Source of the DNA: Salarchaeum sp. JOR-1 | GTDB lineage: Archaea; Halobacteriota; Halobacteria; Halobacteriales; Halobacteriaceae | Assembly (NCBI RefSeq): GCF_007833275.1 | Contig: NZ_CP042241.1 | Coordinates: 1,054,001 to 1,118,000, forward strand | DNA length: 64,000 bases | Direction: 5' to 3' | In this document: piece after piece, positions 57,618-64,000 of the stretch | Numbering within the stretch: position 1 is the first letter of the stretch | Layout: each line of letters starts with the position of its first letter | The notes under the pieces: generated by a model | Database searches by the model: none | Told to the model about the DNA's origin: nothing | The model's input: the letters and a program-made list of their open reading frames with translations, nothing else | Program-made: the position numbers and the translations under genes

Positions 57618-59485
57618 CCCGCAAGGAGTTCCGCGACCTCTCCTCGCCCGCCGAGGCGCGCGAAGTCGTGGACGCCCTCGACCTCTCGCCCGGCACCGAA
57701 CTCGTCCCGTTGGCGGACGCTCGCGGCCGCGTGCTCGCTGAGCGCGTGGACGCCGACCTCGACGTCCCCGGGTTCGACCGCGCGTCCATGGACGGCTACG
57801 CGGTGCGCGCCCGCGACACGTTCGGCGCGACCGAGTCCGACCCCGTCGTGCTCGACCGCGCGGGCACCGTGCACGCCGGCGAGACCCCCGACGTTTCCGT
57901 CGCGTCCGGCGAGTGCGCCGAGGTGTCCACGGGCGCGGTCGTCCCCGACGGCGCGGACGCGGTCGTGATGGTCGAACGCACCGCCGAAGTCGAGTCCGGC
58001 GACGGCATCGAGGTTCGCACGGCGGTCGCGCCCGGCGAGAACGTGATGGTCGCGGGCGCGGACGTGGCGGCGGGCGAGCGCGCGCTCGGCCCCGGAACCC
58101 GCCTCACGTCCCGCGAAATCGGCCTCCTGTCGGCGCTCGGCGTCGCGGACGTCCCCGTTCGGGCGAAACCCCGCGTCGGCATCGTCTCCACGGGCGACGA
58201 ACTCGTCCGGCCCGGCGACCCCCTCGACTCCGCCCGCGGCGAGATTCACGACGTGAACACGTACACCATCGCCGCGGGCGTCGAGGAGGCCGGCGGCGAC
58301 CCCGTCCTCTACCCACACGCCGGCGACAGCGAGGCCGAGATGGAACGCCAGCTCCGCGAGGCCGCAGATGAGTGCGACCTCGTGCTCTCTTCCGGGTCTA
58401 CGAGCGCGAGCGCCGTCGACGTGGTTTATCGCGTCGTCGAGGACCGCGGCGAACTCCTCCTGCACGGCGTCGCCGTCAAGCCCGGGAAGCCGATGCTCGT
58501 CGGGGAACTCGGCGGGAGCGCGTACGTCGGCCTCCCCGGCTACCCCGTGAGCGCGCTCACCATCTTCCGGACATTCGTCGCCCCGAAAATCCGGGACGCC
58601 GCCGGCCAGCCCGCCCCGCCCTCCGCGACCGTCACGGGTCGAATGAGCGCGCGGGAGCGCTACGGCGAGGGCCGTACCCGTCTCATGCCGGTCGGCCTCG
58701 TCGAGGACGGCGACGGCGAGACGCTTGTCTATCCGGTGGACAAGGGGAGCGGCGCGACCACCAGCCTCGTCGAGGCCGACGGCGTCGTCACCGTGGACGC
58801 GGACACCGACTACCTCGACGCGGGAGAGCGCGTGGACGTGCAGTTGTTCTCGCCGGACGTTCGCCCGCCCGCCCTCCTCGGCGTCGGCGAGGACGACCCC
58901 GCGCTCTCCCGCGTCCTCGACCGCGTTCGGGGGCCGCGCTACCTCTCCTTCGGCACCCGCGAGGGCGTTCGGCGGCTCCGCGACGACCTCCCCGACGTCG
59001 CCGTCGCCAGCGGCCCGCTCGACCGCGACGTTGCGGGCGACGAACTCGCGTCCTGGACTCGGGAGTGGGGGCTCGTCACCGCCCCGGACGGCCCCGACAG
59101 CCTCGCCGCCCTCGTGGACGGCGATTACCGGTTCGTCAACCGCGACACCGCCTCCGGCCTCCGGACGTCCTTCGACGCCGCGCTCTCCGCCCTCGCCGCC
59201 GACCGCGACGCCGACTCCCTCGCGGAGCGCATCGACGGCTACGACTTCACCGTGAAAGCGCACGCCAGCCCCCCGCGGAAAGTGCTTGAGGGCCGCGCTG
59301 ACGCCGGCCTCGGACTGCGCGCGACCGCCGCCGACCTCGGCCTCGACTTCGTCCCGCTCGGCGACGAACCGGTGCGCGTCTTCGTGAACTCCGAGCGCCG
59401 CGAGAAACCCGGTGTCAGCGCGCTCACGTCAGCGCTCGCCGACCTCGACGCCGTTCTCGACGACCTCCCGGGATACGGCCGATGA
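57614..59485 (+). CDS. MoeA-like protein fused to a C-terminal PBP-like (molybdate-sensing?) domain
   Basis: The 623-residue protein repeats the MoeA layout: FDRASMDGYAVRARDTFG, STGAVVPDGADAVVMVERT, RVGIVSTGDELVRPGDPLDSARGEIHDVNTYTIAAGVEEAGG and LVLSSGSTSASAVDVVYRVVEDRGELLLHGVAVKPGKPMLVG. From about residue 410 a periplasmic-binding-protein-like domain follows (RPPALLGVGEDDPALSRVLDRVRG ... LGLRATAADLGLDFVPLGDEPVRVF), as in haloarchaeal molybdopterin proteins with a LysR-type/PBP-like tail. Paralogue and fusion suggest metal or cofactor specificity. It is coupled to moeA before it and to a peptidase remnant after it. Confidence 0.9.
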   Translation: MTRKEFRDLSSPAEAREVVDALDLSPGTELVPLADARGRVLAERVDADLDVPGFDRASMDGYAVRARDTFGATESDPVVLDRAGTVHAGETPDVSVASGECAEVSTGAVVPDGADAVVMVERTAEVESGDGIEVRTAVAPGENVMVAGADVAAGERALGPGTRLTSREIGLLSALGVADVPVRAKPRVGIVSTGDELVRPGDPLDSARGEIHDVNTYTIAAGVEEAGGDPVLYPHAGDSEAEMERQLREAADECDLVLSSGSTSASAVDVVYRVVEDRGELLLHGVAVKPGKPMLVGELGGSAYVGLPGYPVSALTIFRTFVAPKIRDAAGQPAPPSATVTGRMSARERYGEGRTRLMPVGLVEDGDGETLVYPVDKGSGATTSLVEADGVVTVDADTDYLDAGERVDVQLFSPDVRPPALLGVGEDDPALSRVLDRVRGPRYLSFGTREGVRRLRDDLPDVAVASGPLDRDVAGDELASWTREWGLVTAPDGPDSLAALVDGDYRFVNRDTASGLRTSFDAALSALAADRDADSLAERIDGYDFTVKAHASPPRKVLEGRADAGLGLRATAADLGLDFVPLGDEPVRVFVNSERREKPGVSALTSALADLDAVLDDLPGYGR

Positions 59486-59580
59486 CGGTCGTCGACGGCC
59501 ACACCGACGTGCTCCTCCGGTGCGTGGACGCCGCCCACTCCGCCGCCGCGCTCCGCGCCCGCGAGACCGGCCACAACTAG
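59482..59580 (+). pseudogene. N-terminal fragment resembling M19 membrane dipeptidase
   Basis: The ATG overlaps the stop of the MoeA-like gene (ATGA), so it is translationally coupled. Thirty-two codons encode MTVVDGHTDVLLRCVDAAHSAAALRARETGHN then TAG. The VVDGHTDVLLR start resembles peptidase M19 (the D-G-H-x-D metal motif). The rest of the roughly 300-residue enzyme is missing. Downstream bases 59581-59633 do not continue it. It may be a decayed gene or a real short peptide. Confidence 0.45.
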
Positions 59581-59633
59581 AACTCGAACCCGTCGACCGT
59601 CGCCACGCGTACGGTGCGAACGCCTAAGAACAC

Positions 59634-60002
59634 TCAGCCCTGCGTCTCGACGCTGCTCCCGAAGTACTTGTGCACGACCTCGGAGACGGAGTCGGCCTTG
59701 AAGATGTCGAGGTCGGCTTCGATCTCGTCCGTGAACGCCTCCCAGTACTCGTCGTCCGTCTCGAACCCGCGGTACTCGACGGCGAGCACGGGCACGTCCA
59801 GCGCGTCCTCCGTGAGTCCGCGGAAGTGCTTCCTGTCCTCCAGTTCGCCCCGCCAGAGGTTGTCCCGGAAGAACAGCCACCCGGAGTTCCCGGGGGTGTC
59901 GGCCTCACGGTACAGCCGCGTCTCGAACTCGTCCGGCTCCACGGACACGTCTTTCGTCGGGTCGAGGCGGAACCGCACGTGGAAGACGTAGCGCGCGTCC
60001 AT
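59634..60002 (-). CDS. LWR-salt family protein
   Basis: The 122-residue protein has YVFHVRFRLDPTKDVSVEPDEFETRLYREADTPGNSGWLFFRDNLWRGELEDRKHFRG, matching the haloarchaeal LWR-salt family (hallmark FRDNLWRGE). It is probably soluble. The function is unknown. Its ATG lies directly against the stop codon of the pterin-dehydratase gene, so the pair is co-translated. The C-terminal half is helical and acidic. Confidence 0.85.
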   Translation of the reverse strand: MDARYVFHVRFRLDPTKDVSVEPDEFETRLYREADTPGNSGWLFFRDNLWRGELEDRKHFRGLTEDALDVPVLAVEYRGFETDDEYWEAFTDEIEADLDIFKADSVSEVVHKYFGSSVETQG

Positions 60003-60278
60003 CTATCGGAGCGCGTTCGACTCCTCCGCCAGTTCGATGTCCTTGCCCGTGATACCGCCCTCCTCGTGGCTCGTGAACCGCACCGCGACCTCCTCGTACC
60101 GAATCACGATTTCGGGGTGGTGGAACTCTTCCTCCGCGAGCTCGCCGATTTCGGACGCGAACGCGACGCCCTCGAGGTAGTCGTCGAACTCGAACACGCG
60201 CACGATTTCGTCGCCGTCGCGCGTCCAGCCCTCGGGAAGCCGTTCCGCTACCTCGTCATCGTCGAGTAGTTCTGCCAT
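60003..60278 (-). CDS. pterin-4a-carbinolamine dehydratase (PCD/DCoH family)
   Basis: The 91-residue protein has the PCD fold: WTRDGDEIVRVFEFDDYLEGVAFASEIGELAEEEFHHPEIVIRYEEVAVRFTSHEEGGITGKDIELAEE. The His-His-Pro motif and the following VRFTSHE strand hold the catalytic histidines. It dehydrates 4a-hydroxytetrahydropterins. No aromatic-amino-acid hydroxylase is adjacent, so its pterin partner is unknown. ATG 60278 is used because the upstream frame is Arg-rich. It is followed without a gap by the LWR-salt gene. Confidence 0.92.
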   Translation of the reverse strand: MAELLDDDEVAERLPEGWTRDGDEIVRVFEFDDYLEGVAFASEIGELAEEEFHHPEIVIRYEEVAVRFTSHEEGGITGKDIELAEESNALR

Positions 60279-60316
60279 ACTCCAGGATTCCCGCGCCAGC
60301 CTCAAAACAGTACTCG

Positions 60317-61618
60317 CTAGTCGTCCTCGGTCTCGGCGGCCGCCCACGCGCTCGGGTCGGCGTCCGCGAGCGGACTGCTGCCGTCGAGGTCGGGGTCGAA
60401 CAGTTCGAGCGCGGTCGCGATGGTCTGCCAGTCGTCGTCCTCCGCCGCGTCCCGCAGACTCCGCGTGGGCGCGGCGAGAATCTGGGAGACGAGGGAGTCC
60501 GCGAGCGCCTCCACCGTCTCCCGCTGGGCGTCGTTCAACTCGCCCTCCGCGTCGAGCTTCGAGAACGCGGTGTCGAGCTCGCGCGCCTTCAGGCGCTCCG
60601 CGCTCTCGTACATCGTCGCGATGACCTCGTCCGCGCGCTTTCGCTTGTACTGCGCGAGCAACCGCTCGAACTCCTCGGTGACGATGCGCTCGACATCGCG
60701 GGCGGCGTCAGCGCGCTTATCCCGCGTCGCGTCCGTGACCGCCTCGATGTCGTCGAGGTCGCGCACCCACACGCCCTCGACCTCCGAGACGGCGGGCGCG
60801 ACGTCCCGCGGCTGCCCGAGGTCGACGAGGAGCGTCTCGCCCGCGCCCTGCACGGTCTTCTTCGTCACGAGGGGGTCGTCGCTTCCGGTGGCGGTGACGA
60901 CCACGTCCGCTGACGCGACGTGGTCGTCGAGCGCGTCCAGGCTCACCGCCGCGCTCGCCGTCTCCAGCTCTTCGAGCACCCACTCGGCGTGCGTCACTGT
61001 GCGGTTCGCGACGACGAGGTTCTCCGCCCTGCTCGCGTCGAACGCCTTCGCGGCGAGCGCGCCCATCTCGCCCGCACCGACGACGAGCGCGCTCGCGCCC
61101 GCCAGCCCGGTCTCGCGATCCGCGAGCCGGGTCGCCGCGCTCCCGAGGCTCACCACGCCCTCGTTGATCGTGGTCTCGTTCCGGGCGCGCTCCCCGACGT
61201 GCAACGCCTTCGTTACGGCCTCGCGGAGCACGGGGCCGATGCCACCAGCCTCCCGCGCCGTCTCGAACGCGTCCCGGAGCTGGCCCAGAATCTGGTCTTC
61301 GCCGAGCACGACCGATTCGAGGCCGGCCGCCACCCGGAGGAGGTGGCGAAGGCTCGCCTCGTGGTTCATCCCGACGACGGGCGCGTCCCCGAACACCGCG
61401 TCGAGCGCGCGGTCGCCGGTGGACTCGTCGTCCGCCACCACGTACGCCTCCACCCGGTGACAGGTCTGCACGGCGAACGCCTCCCGGACGCCCGGCTCGT
61501 CGAGCAACGCGGTGACCACGTCCGCGTCGCTCCCGAGCCGCGCGGCCTCGATATCGTCCAGCGTGGCGTGGTCGTGCGAGACGCGAACGCCCGCGATGAC
61601 GCCCAAGTTCTCGTTCAC
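60317..61618 (-). CDS. hemA: glutamyl-tRNA reductase
   Basis: This is the first step of tetrapyrrole synthesis: reduction of glutamyl-tRNA to glutamate-1-semialdehyde. The 433-residue protein has the catalytic Cys53 in QTCHRVE and ASLRHLLRVAAGLESVVLGEDQILGQLRDAF. The NADPH domain (ASALVVGAGEMGALAAKAFDASRAENLVVANRT) and C-terminal dimerisation helices follow. The start is GTG 61618, overlapping the stop of the sirohaem-synthase gene (GTGA). The product enters the sirohaem route whose next genes lie just upstream. Its own promoter is shared with the operon. Confidence 0.95.
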   Translation of the reverse strand: MNENLGVIAGVRVSHDHATLDDIEAARLGSDADVVTALLDEPGVREAFAVQTCHRVEAYVVADDESTGDRALDAVFGDAPVVGMNHEASLRHLLRVAAGLESVVLGEDQILGQLRDAFETAREAGGIGPVLREAVTKALHVGERARNETTINEGVVSLGSAATRLADRETGLAGASALVVGAGEMGALAAKAFDASRAENLVVANRTVTHAEWVLEELETASAAVSLDALDDHVASADVVVTATGSDDPLVTKKTVQGAGETLLVDLGQPRDVAPAVSEVEGVWVRDLDDIEAVTDATRDKRADAARDVERIVTEEFERLLAQYKRKRADEVIATMYESAERLKARELDTAFSKLDAEGELNDAQRETVEALADSLVSQILAAPTRSLRDAAEDDDWQTIATALELFDPDLDGSSPLADADPSAWAAAETEDD

Positions 61619-62268
61619 GGTGAGTACTGCTCCCCGAGTTCGTCCGCGAGGACGACCTCGGCTTGTTGGCGAGGATTCGCCCCACGCGTACGTAAAGCCT
61701 TCCAAACCGACGGCGCTCGCACCAGCCGCCGCACTGCCCTCCGCCGGTCGTCCGGCGGGACGCCCGCCGCCTTCAGCTCCTCGCGGACCGCGCCGGAGAG
61801 GTCGGCCATCCCGCCAGCGCCCGCTATCTCGTCCGCCACGCGCTCCCGGAGGTGCTTCGCGAGCGCGGGACTCGACCCGCCCGTCGAAACCGCGACAGTC
61901 ACCGGGTCGTCCTCGACGGTCGCCGGAACGGTCACGCTCCCCGCTCGCCGCCCCCCGGATTCGTCCGCGCGATTCACGAGCGAGCCGTGCTCGCGCGCCG
62001 CCTCCTCCGCGGCGTCGTTCACGTCCGCAGAATCCGTCGCGGCGACCACGAGCACGGGCTCGACGCGCTCCACCCACTCCGAAACCCCGTTCGGGCCGGG
62101 GGCCGCGCGGACGAGGTCGGCGTCACCGAACGCGGCGTCCGCGAACTCGGGACTCACGACTAGCACGTCCGCCTCGCTCGCGAAGTGACGGGCCTTCCGC
62201 GCGCCCACCCGACCGCCGCCGAACACCAGCACGGCCTCCCCCCTGAAGTCGTGCGCGAGCGGAATCAT
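61615..62268 (-). CDS. precorrin-2 dehydrogenase/sirohydrochlorin ferrochelatase (CysG N-terminal type)
   Basis: The 217-residue protein has the NAD-binding start MIPLAHDFRGEAVLVFGGGRVGARKARHFASEADVLVVSPEFADAA, then LVVAATDSADVNDAAEEAAREHGSLVNRAD and DDPVTVAVSTGGSSPALAKHLRERV. These are the CysG/Met8 motifs. It oxidises precorrin-2 to sirohydrochlorin and may insert iron, giving sirohaem for the decarboxylase gene that precedes it with no gap (62269/62268). It is coupled to hemA by a four-base overlap. Confidence 0.93.
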   Translation of the reverse strand: MIPLAHDFRGEAVLVFGGGRVGARKARHFASEADVLVVSPEFADAAFGDADLVRAAPGPNGVSEWVERVEPVLVVAATDSADVNDAAEEAAREHGSLVNRADESGGRRAGSVTVPATVEDDPVTVAVSTGGSSPALAKHLRERVADEIAGAGGMADLSGAVREELKAAGVPPDDRRRAVRRLVRAPSVWKALRTRGANPRQQAEVVLADELGEQYSP

Positions 62269-63339
62269 CTACTCCTCCGAGTCCGCCTCGGTGTTCGCGT
62301 CCGCGCGCTCCGCCATCCGAAGCCCCGTCTTCTTGAGGATTCGCGTCGAGAACAGCGTGTCCCAGTCGTCGTCCCCGACGTCCCAGTACTCGCTCATCAC
62401 CTCTCGCACCTGCTGGATGCGCGCCTCGCTCTCTTCCTCGCTGCGGCCGTGCGTCATCGCGAAGAAGTTGTACGGCCACACGCCCTCGTGGCGCGGCCGC
62501 TCGTAGCAGTGCGTCACGAAATCGAGACTCGCGACCGCCGGCCCGACCTCCGACACGGCGTCGTCCGGCACGTCCCACACCGTCATCCCGTTCTCCGTGT
62601 ACCCGAGCGCGTAGTGGTTCGGAATCACGCCCACCCGCCTGACCTTCCCCTCCTCGTTGAACCGCCTGAGCGCCTCCACCACCCACTCGGCGTCCTGCCC
62701 GATCTCCGCGGCCACGTCCGCGTACGGCGTCGGCGTTATCGGGAGGCCGTCCTGGATCGCGAGCACGAGGTCGCGCTCCGCCGGCGTCAACGCCTCCCGA
62801 TCCGTCCGGGCGGGGCTCGGTCCGAGGTGCGAGAGGTCTACGTCGCCGTCCTGCACGGGGCCGTCGACGAGGAACTTCGCCTCCACGCGGAACTCCTGTT
62901 GCTTCGGCAGATTGTACGTCTCCTGGCCGGTCTCCTCCTCGATCTCTCCGAGCACCTCGCCGACGCGCTCCTCGTCCGCGACGGAGAGCACGAACCACAT
63001 GTTCAGGTGGGGGTGTTCGCGCTCGTAGTTGTGCGCGACCTCCCGGTGGTCGTTCACCAGCTCGGCGGTCTCTTCGAACGACTCCGCTGGCGCGTGCATC
63101 GCGACCAGCGTCGCCTGCCCGCCGATCTCCTCCGCGTTGATGAGCGCACCAAACCGCGTCAACACTCCCTCGTCGTCTAACTCTCGAACCAGCTCCACGA
63201 GCTCCGCGGCGTCCACGTCGATACCCCGTCCGCGGAGCGCTTCCGCGGCCGGTTCGAACGGATGACGGACGACCGGAAACCCGCCCTGGAACGCGTTGAT
63301 GACCGCGCGTTCCCGGTCGTCGAGGCCCGTCTCAGTCAT
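62269..63339 (-). CDS. fused AhbA/AhbB-type sirohaem decarboxylase (Lrp/AsnC fold)
   Basis: The 356-residue protein consists of two Lrp/AsnC-like units. The first (residues about 1-170) has DDRERAVINAFQGGFPVVRHPFEPAAEALRGRGIDVD, a winged helix, then NYEREHPHLNMWFVLSVADEERV. The second (about 190-345) has LTPAERDLVLAIQDGLPITPTPYADVAAEIGQDAEWVVEALRRF, then CYERPRHEGVWPYNFFAMTHGRSEEE. YERxxHxxxWxxNFFxMxHG is the AhbB-type signature. It should remove carboxyl groups from sirohaem to 12,18-didecarboxysirohaem on the alternative haem route. In many species AhbA and AhbB are separate proteins. Confidence 0.92.
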   Translation of the reverse strand: MTETGLDDRERAVINAFQGGFPVVRHPFEPAAEALRGRGIDVDAAELVELVRELDDEGVLTRFGALINAEEIGGQATLVAMHAPAESFEETAELVNDHREVAHNYEREHPHLNMWFVLSVADEERVGEVLGEIEEETGQETYNLPKQQEFRVEAKFLVDGPVQDGDVDLSHLGPSPARTDREALTPAERDLVLAIQDGLPITPTPYADVAAEIGQDAEWVVEALRRFNEEGKVRRVGVIPNHYALGYTENGMTVWDVPDDAVSEVGPAVASLDFVTHCYERPRHEGVWPYNFFAMTHGRSEEESEARIQQVREVMSEYWDVGDDDWDTLFSTRILKKTGLRMAERADANTEADSEE

Positions 63340-63387
63340 ACCCTCGACTGGGGGATGAGCACAGATAAGCGCACTCGTTCCCCGCTC

Positions 63388-63804
63388 CTACGCGAAGTAC
63401 TCGTCCTCCGTCACGCCGACGACCTCGTCCGCGTTCGCCACCTCGCGCAGGTCGGCGAGAACCGCGTTGTGATCGTCCGTCGCCTCCCAGTACAGCACCA
63501 CGTCGTACGTCCCCTCCCGCATGAGCTGCTGGCACTCCCAGACGAACTCGTCGCCGTCGATGGTGCGGCCGTGGTGCTGGTTCACGCCGAACTCGTCGCT
63601 GTCGTTCCCCGAGTACACGTACGTGTCCTCGTCCGTGACGTGCTCGGCGATAGCGTCGCCCGCGTCGAGCGTGAGCTGATGCATCATGCTCTCCTCCTCC
63701 CCGTCGAGACTCGTGTGGACGACCGCGCCGTGTAACTCGATGTCGCCGGGCTTGAGGAGTTCGACCGCGCGCCGGTAGAGGTCCGCGTTCAGCGTCTCAC
63801 TCAT
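63388..63804 (-). CDS. DUF5778 family protein
   Basis: The 138-residue protein MSETLNADLYRRAVELLKPGDIELHGAVVHTSLDGEEESMMHQLTLDAGDAIAEHVTDEDTYVYSGNDSDEFGVNQHHGRTIDGDEFVWECQQLMREGTYDVVLYWEA matches DUF5778 (hallmark TYVYSGND and NQHHGR). It is cytosolic with mixed alpha/beta structure and has no known function. The ATG at 63804 is the family start. It precedes the haem cluster on the same strand. Confidence 0.85.
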   Translation of the reverse strand: MSETLNADLYRRAVELLKPGDIELHGAVVHTSLDGEEESMMHQLTLDAGDAIAEHVTDEDTYVYSGNDSDEFGVNQHHGRTIDGDEFVWECQQLMREGTYDVVLYWEATDDHNAVLADLREVANADEVVGVTEDEYFA

Positions 63805-63896
63805 ACGTCCTACTGGGGCGGAGCGCGCCATACGTCTCACGGTCCCGGTCTACCACTCCAGAAGGCTGATACCCCTTCGCTGCCCACGGACGAGTG

Positions 63897-64000
63897 ATGC
63901 GAGACTGGCTGCGCCGCCGCGTCCGCGCGGGCTACGAGCGACTGCTCTCCCGCGAGGTCGACGGCGCGCCCGAACACGTCGCCGTCATCCAGGACGGCAA
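63897..64000 (+). CDS. uppS: cis-prenyltransferase (undecaprenyl-diphosphate synthase-like), N-terminal part
   Basis: ATG 63897 opens MRDWLRRRVRAGYERLLSREVDGAPEHVAVIQDGN and the window ends. HVAVIQDGN is the first conserved motif of Z-type prenyl-diphosphate synthases (xxxIMDGNxR/xxQDGNRR). In haloarchaea the product is the dolichol-type carrier for glycosylation. The gene is incomplete, so the rest cannot be assessed. It is divergent from the DUF5778 gene. Confidence 0.82.
   Translation, partial: MRDWLRRRVRAGYERLLSREVDGAPEHVAVIQDG

Overview
The window is chromosomal DNA from a haloarchaeon (class Halobacteria). It has high GC, proteins rich in Asp and Glu and poor in Lys, and many genes with little or no leader. 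It also carries archaeal-type information genes (S8e, eIF1A, eIF5A, TFS, RadB, Cdc48, proteasome), bacterioruberin genes, an intron-containing elongator tRNA-Met, and many haloarchaeal-only small proteins. Most of it is dense core genome. I recognise no complete transposase, integrase, CRISPR array or rRNA.

Layout: 0-6.3 kb holds NAD kinase, a DUF2240 pair, S8e, Cdc48, an RNase H-like protein and divergent radB. 6.3-10.2 kb holds a GNAT enzyme, a CBS/HPF-like protein, a single-unit lycopene-cyclase-like protein, a zinc micro-protein, a flavoprotein with a palindromic operator and a DUF1684 protein. 10.2-14.6 kb holds tRNA-Val with tRNA-derived repeats and the translationally coupled trpDFEG operon. 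14.6-18.2 kb holds B12-dependent ribonucleotide reductase behind a structured upstream region with a small upstream ORF. 18.2-25.3 kb holds regulators, an SDR, a psmB-psmA proteasome operon, intron-containing tRNA-Met and UspA. 25.3-32.6 kb holds ilvD, a glycosyltransferase and GHMP kinase pair, a RecA-like/coiled-coil/Cys-motif gene set, TFS and a ZIP transporter. 33.4-37.4 kb holds crtD-lyeJ-cruF facing crtB. 37.6-45 kb holds a cyclic-2,3-diphosphoglycerate synthase-like protein, a rhodanese lipoprotein, a YchF GTPase, an orphan ThiB-like lipoprotein and others.

The clearest accessory segment is about 45.75-49.0 kb. It has visibly lower GC and different codon use. It carries a C1q/TNF-like jelly-roll protein, a Tat-exported CapA-family lipoprotein and the C-terminal remnant of what may be a restriction-modification protein. 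It is bracketed by a 14-bp direct repeat. From 49 to 64 kb the sequence is core again: an ABC exporter with Nif3, agmatinase-eIF5A (the hypusine pathway), an aminotransferase, Hsp20 with an ABC1 kinase, two moeA paralogues, and a haem cluster (hemA, sirohaem synthase, fused AhbA/AhbB-type decarboxylase). The window ends in the start of a cis-prenyltransferase.

Gene packing is extreme. Stop and start codons overlap in the trp, moe, hem and other operons. Six convergent gene pairs share exactly four bases (CTAG or TTAG), so the two stop codons are read from the same four bases on opposite strands. Both tRNA genes are followed by degenerate copies of their own 3' ends, which I read as scars of past integrations.
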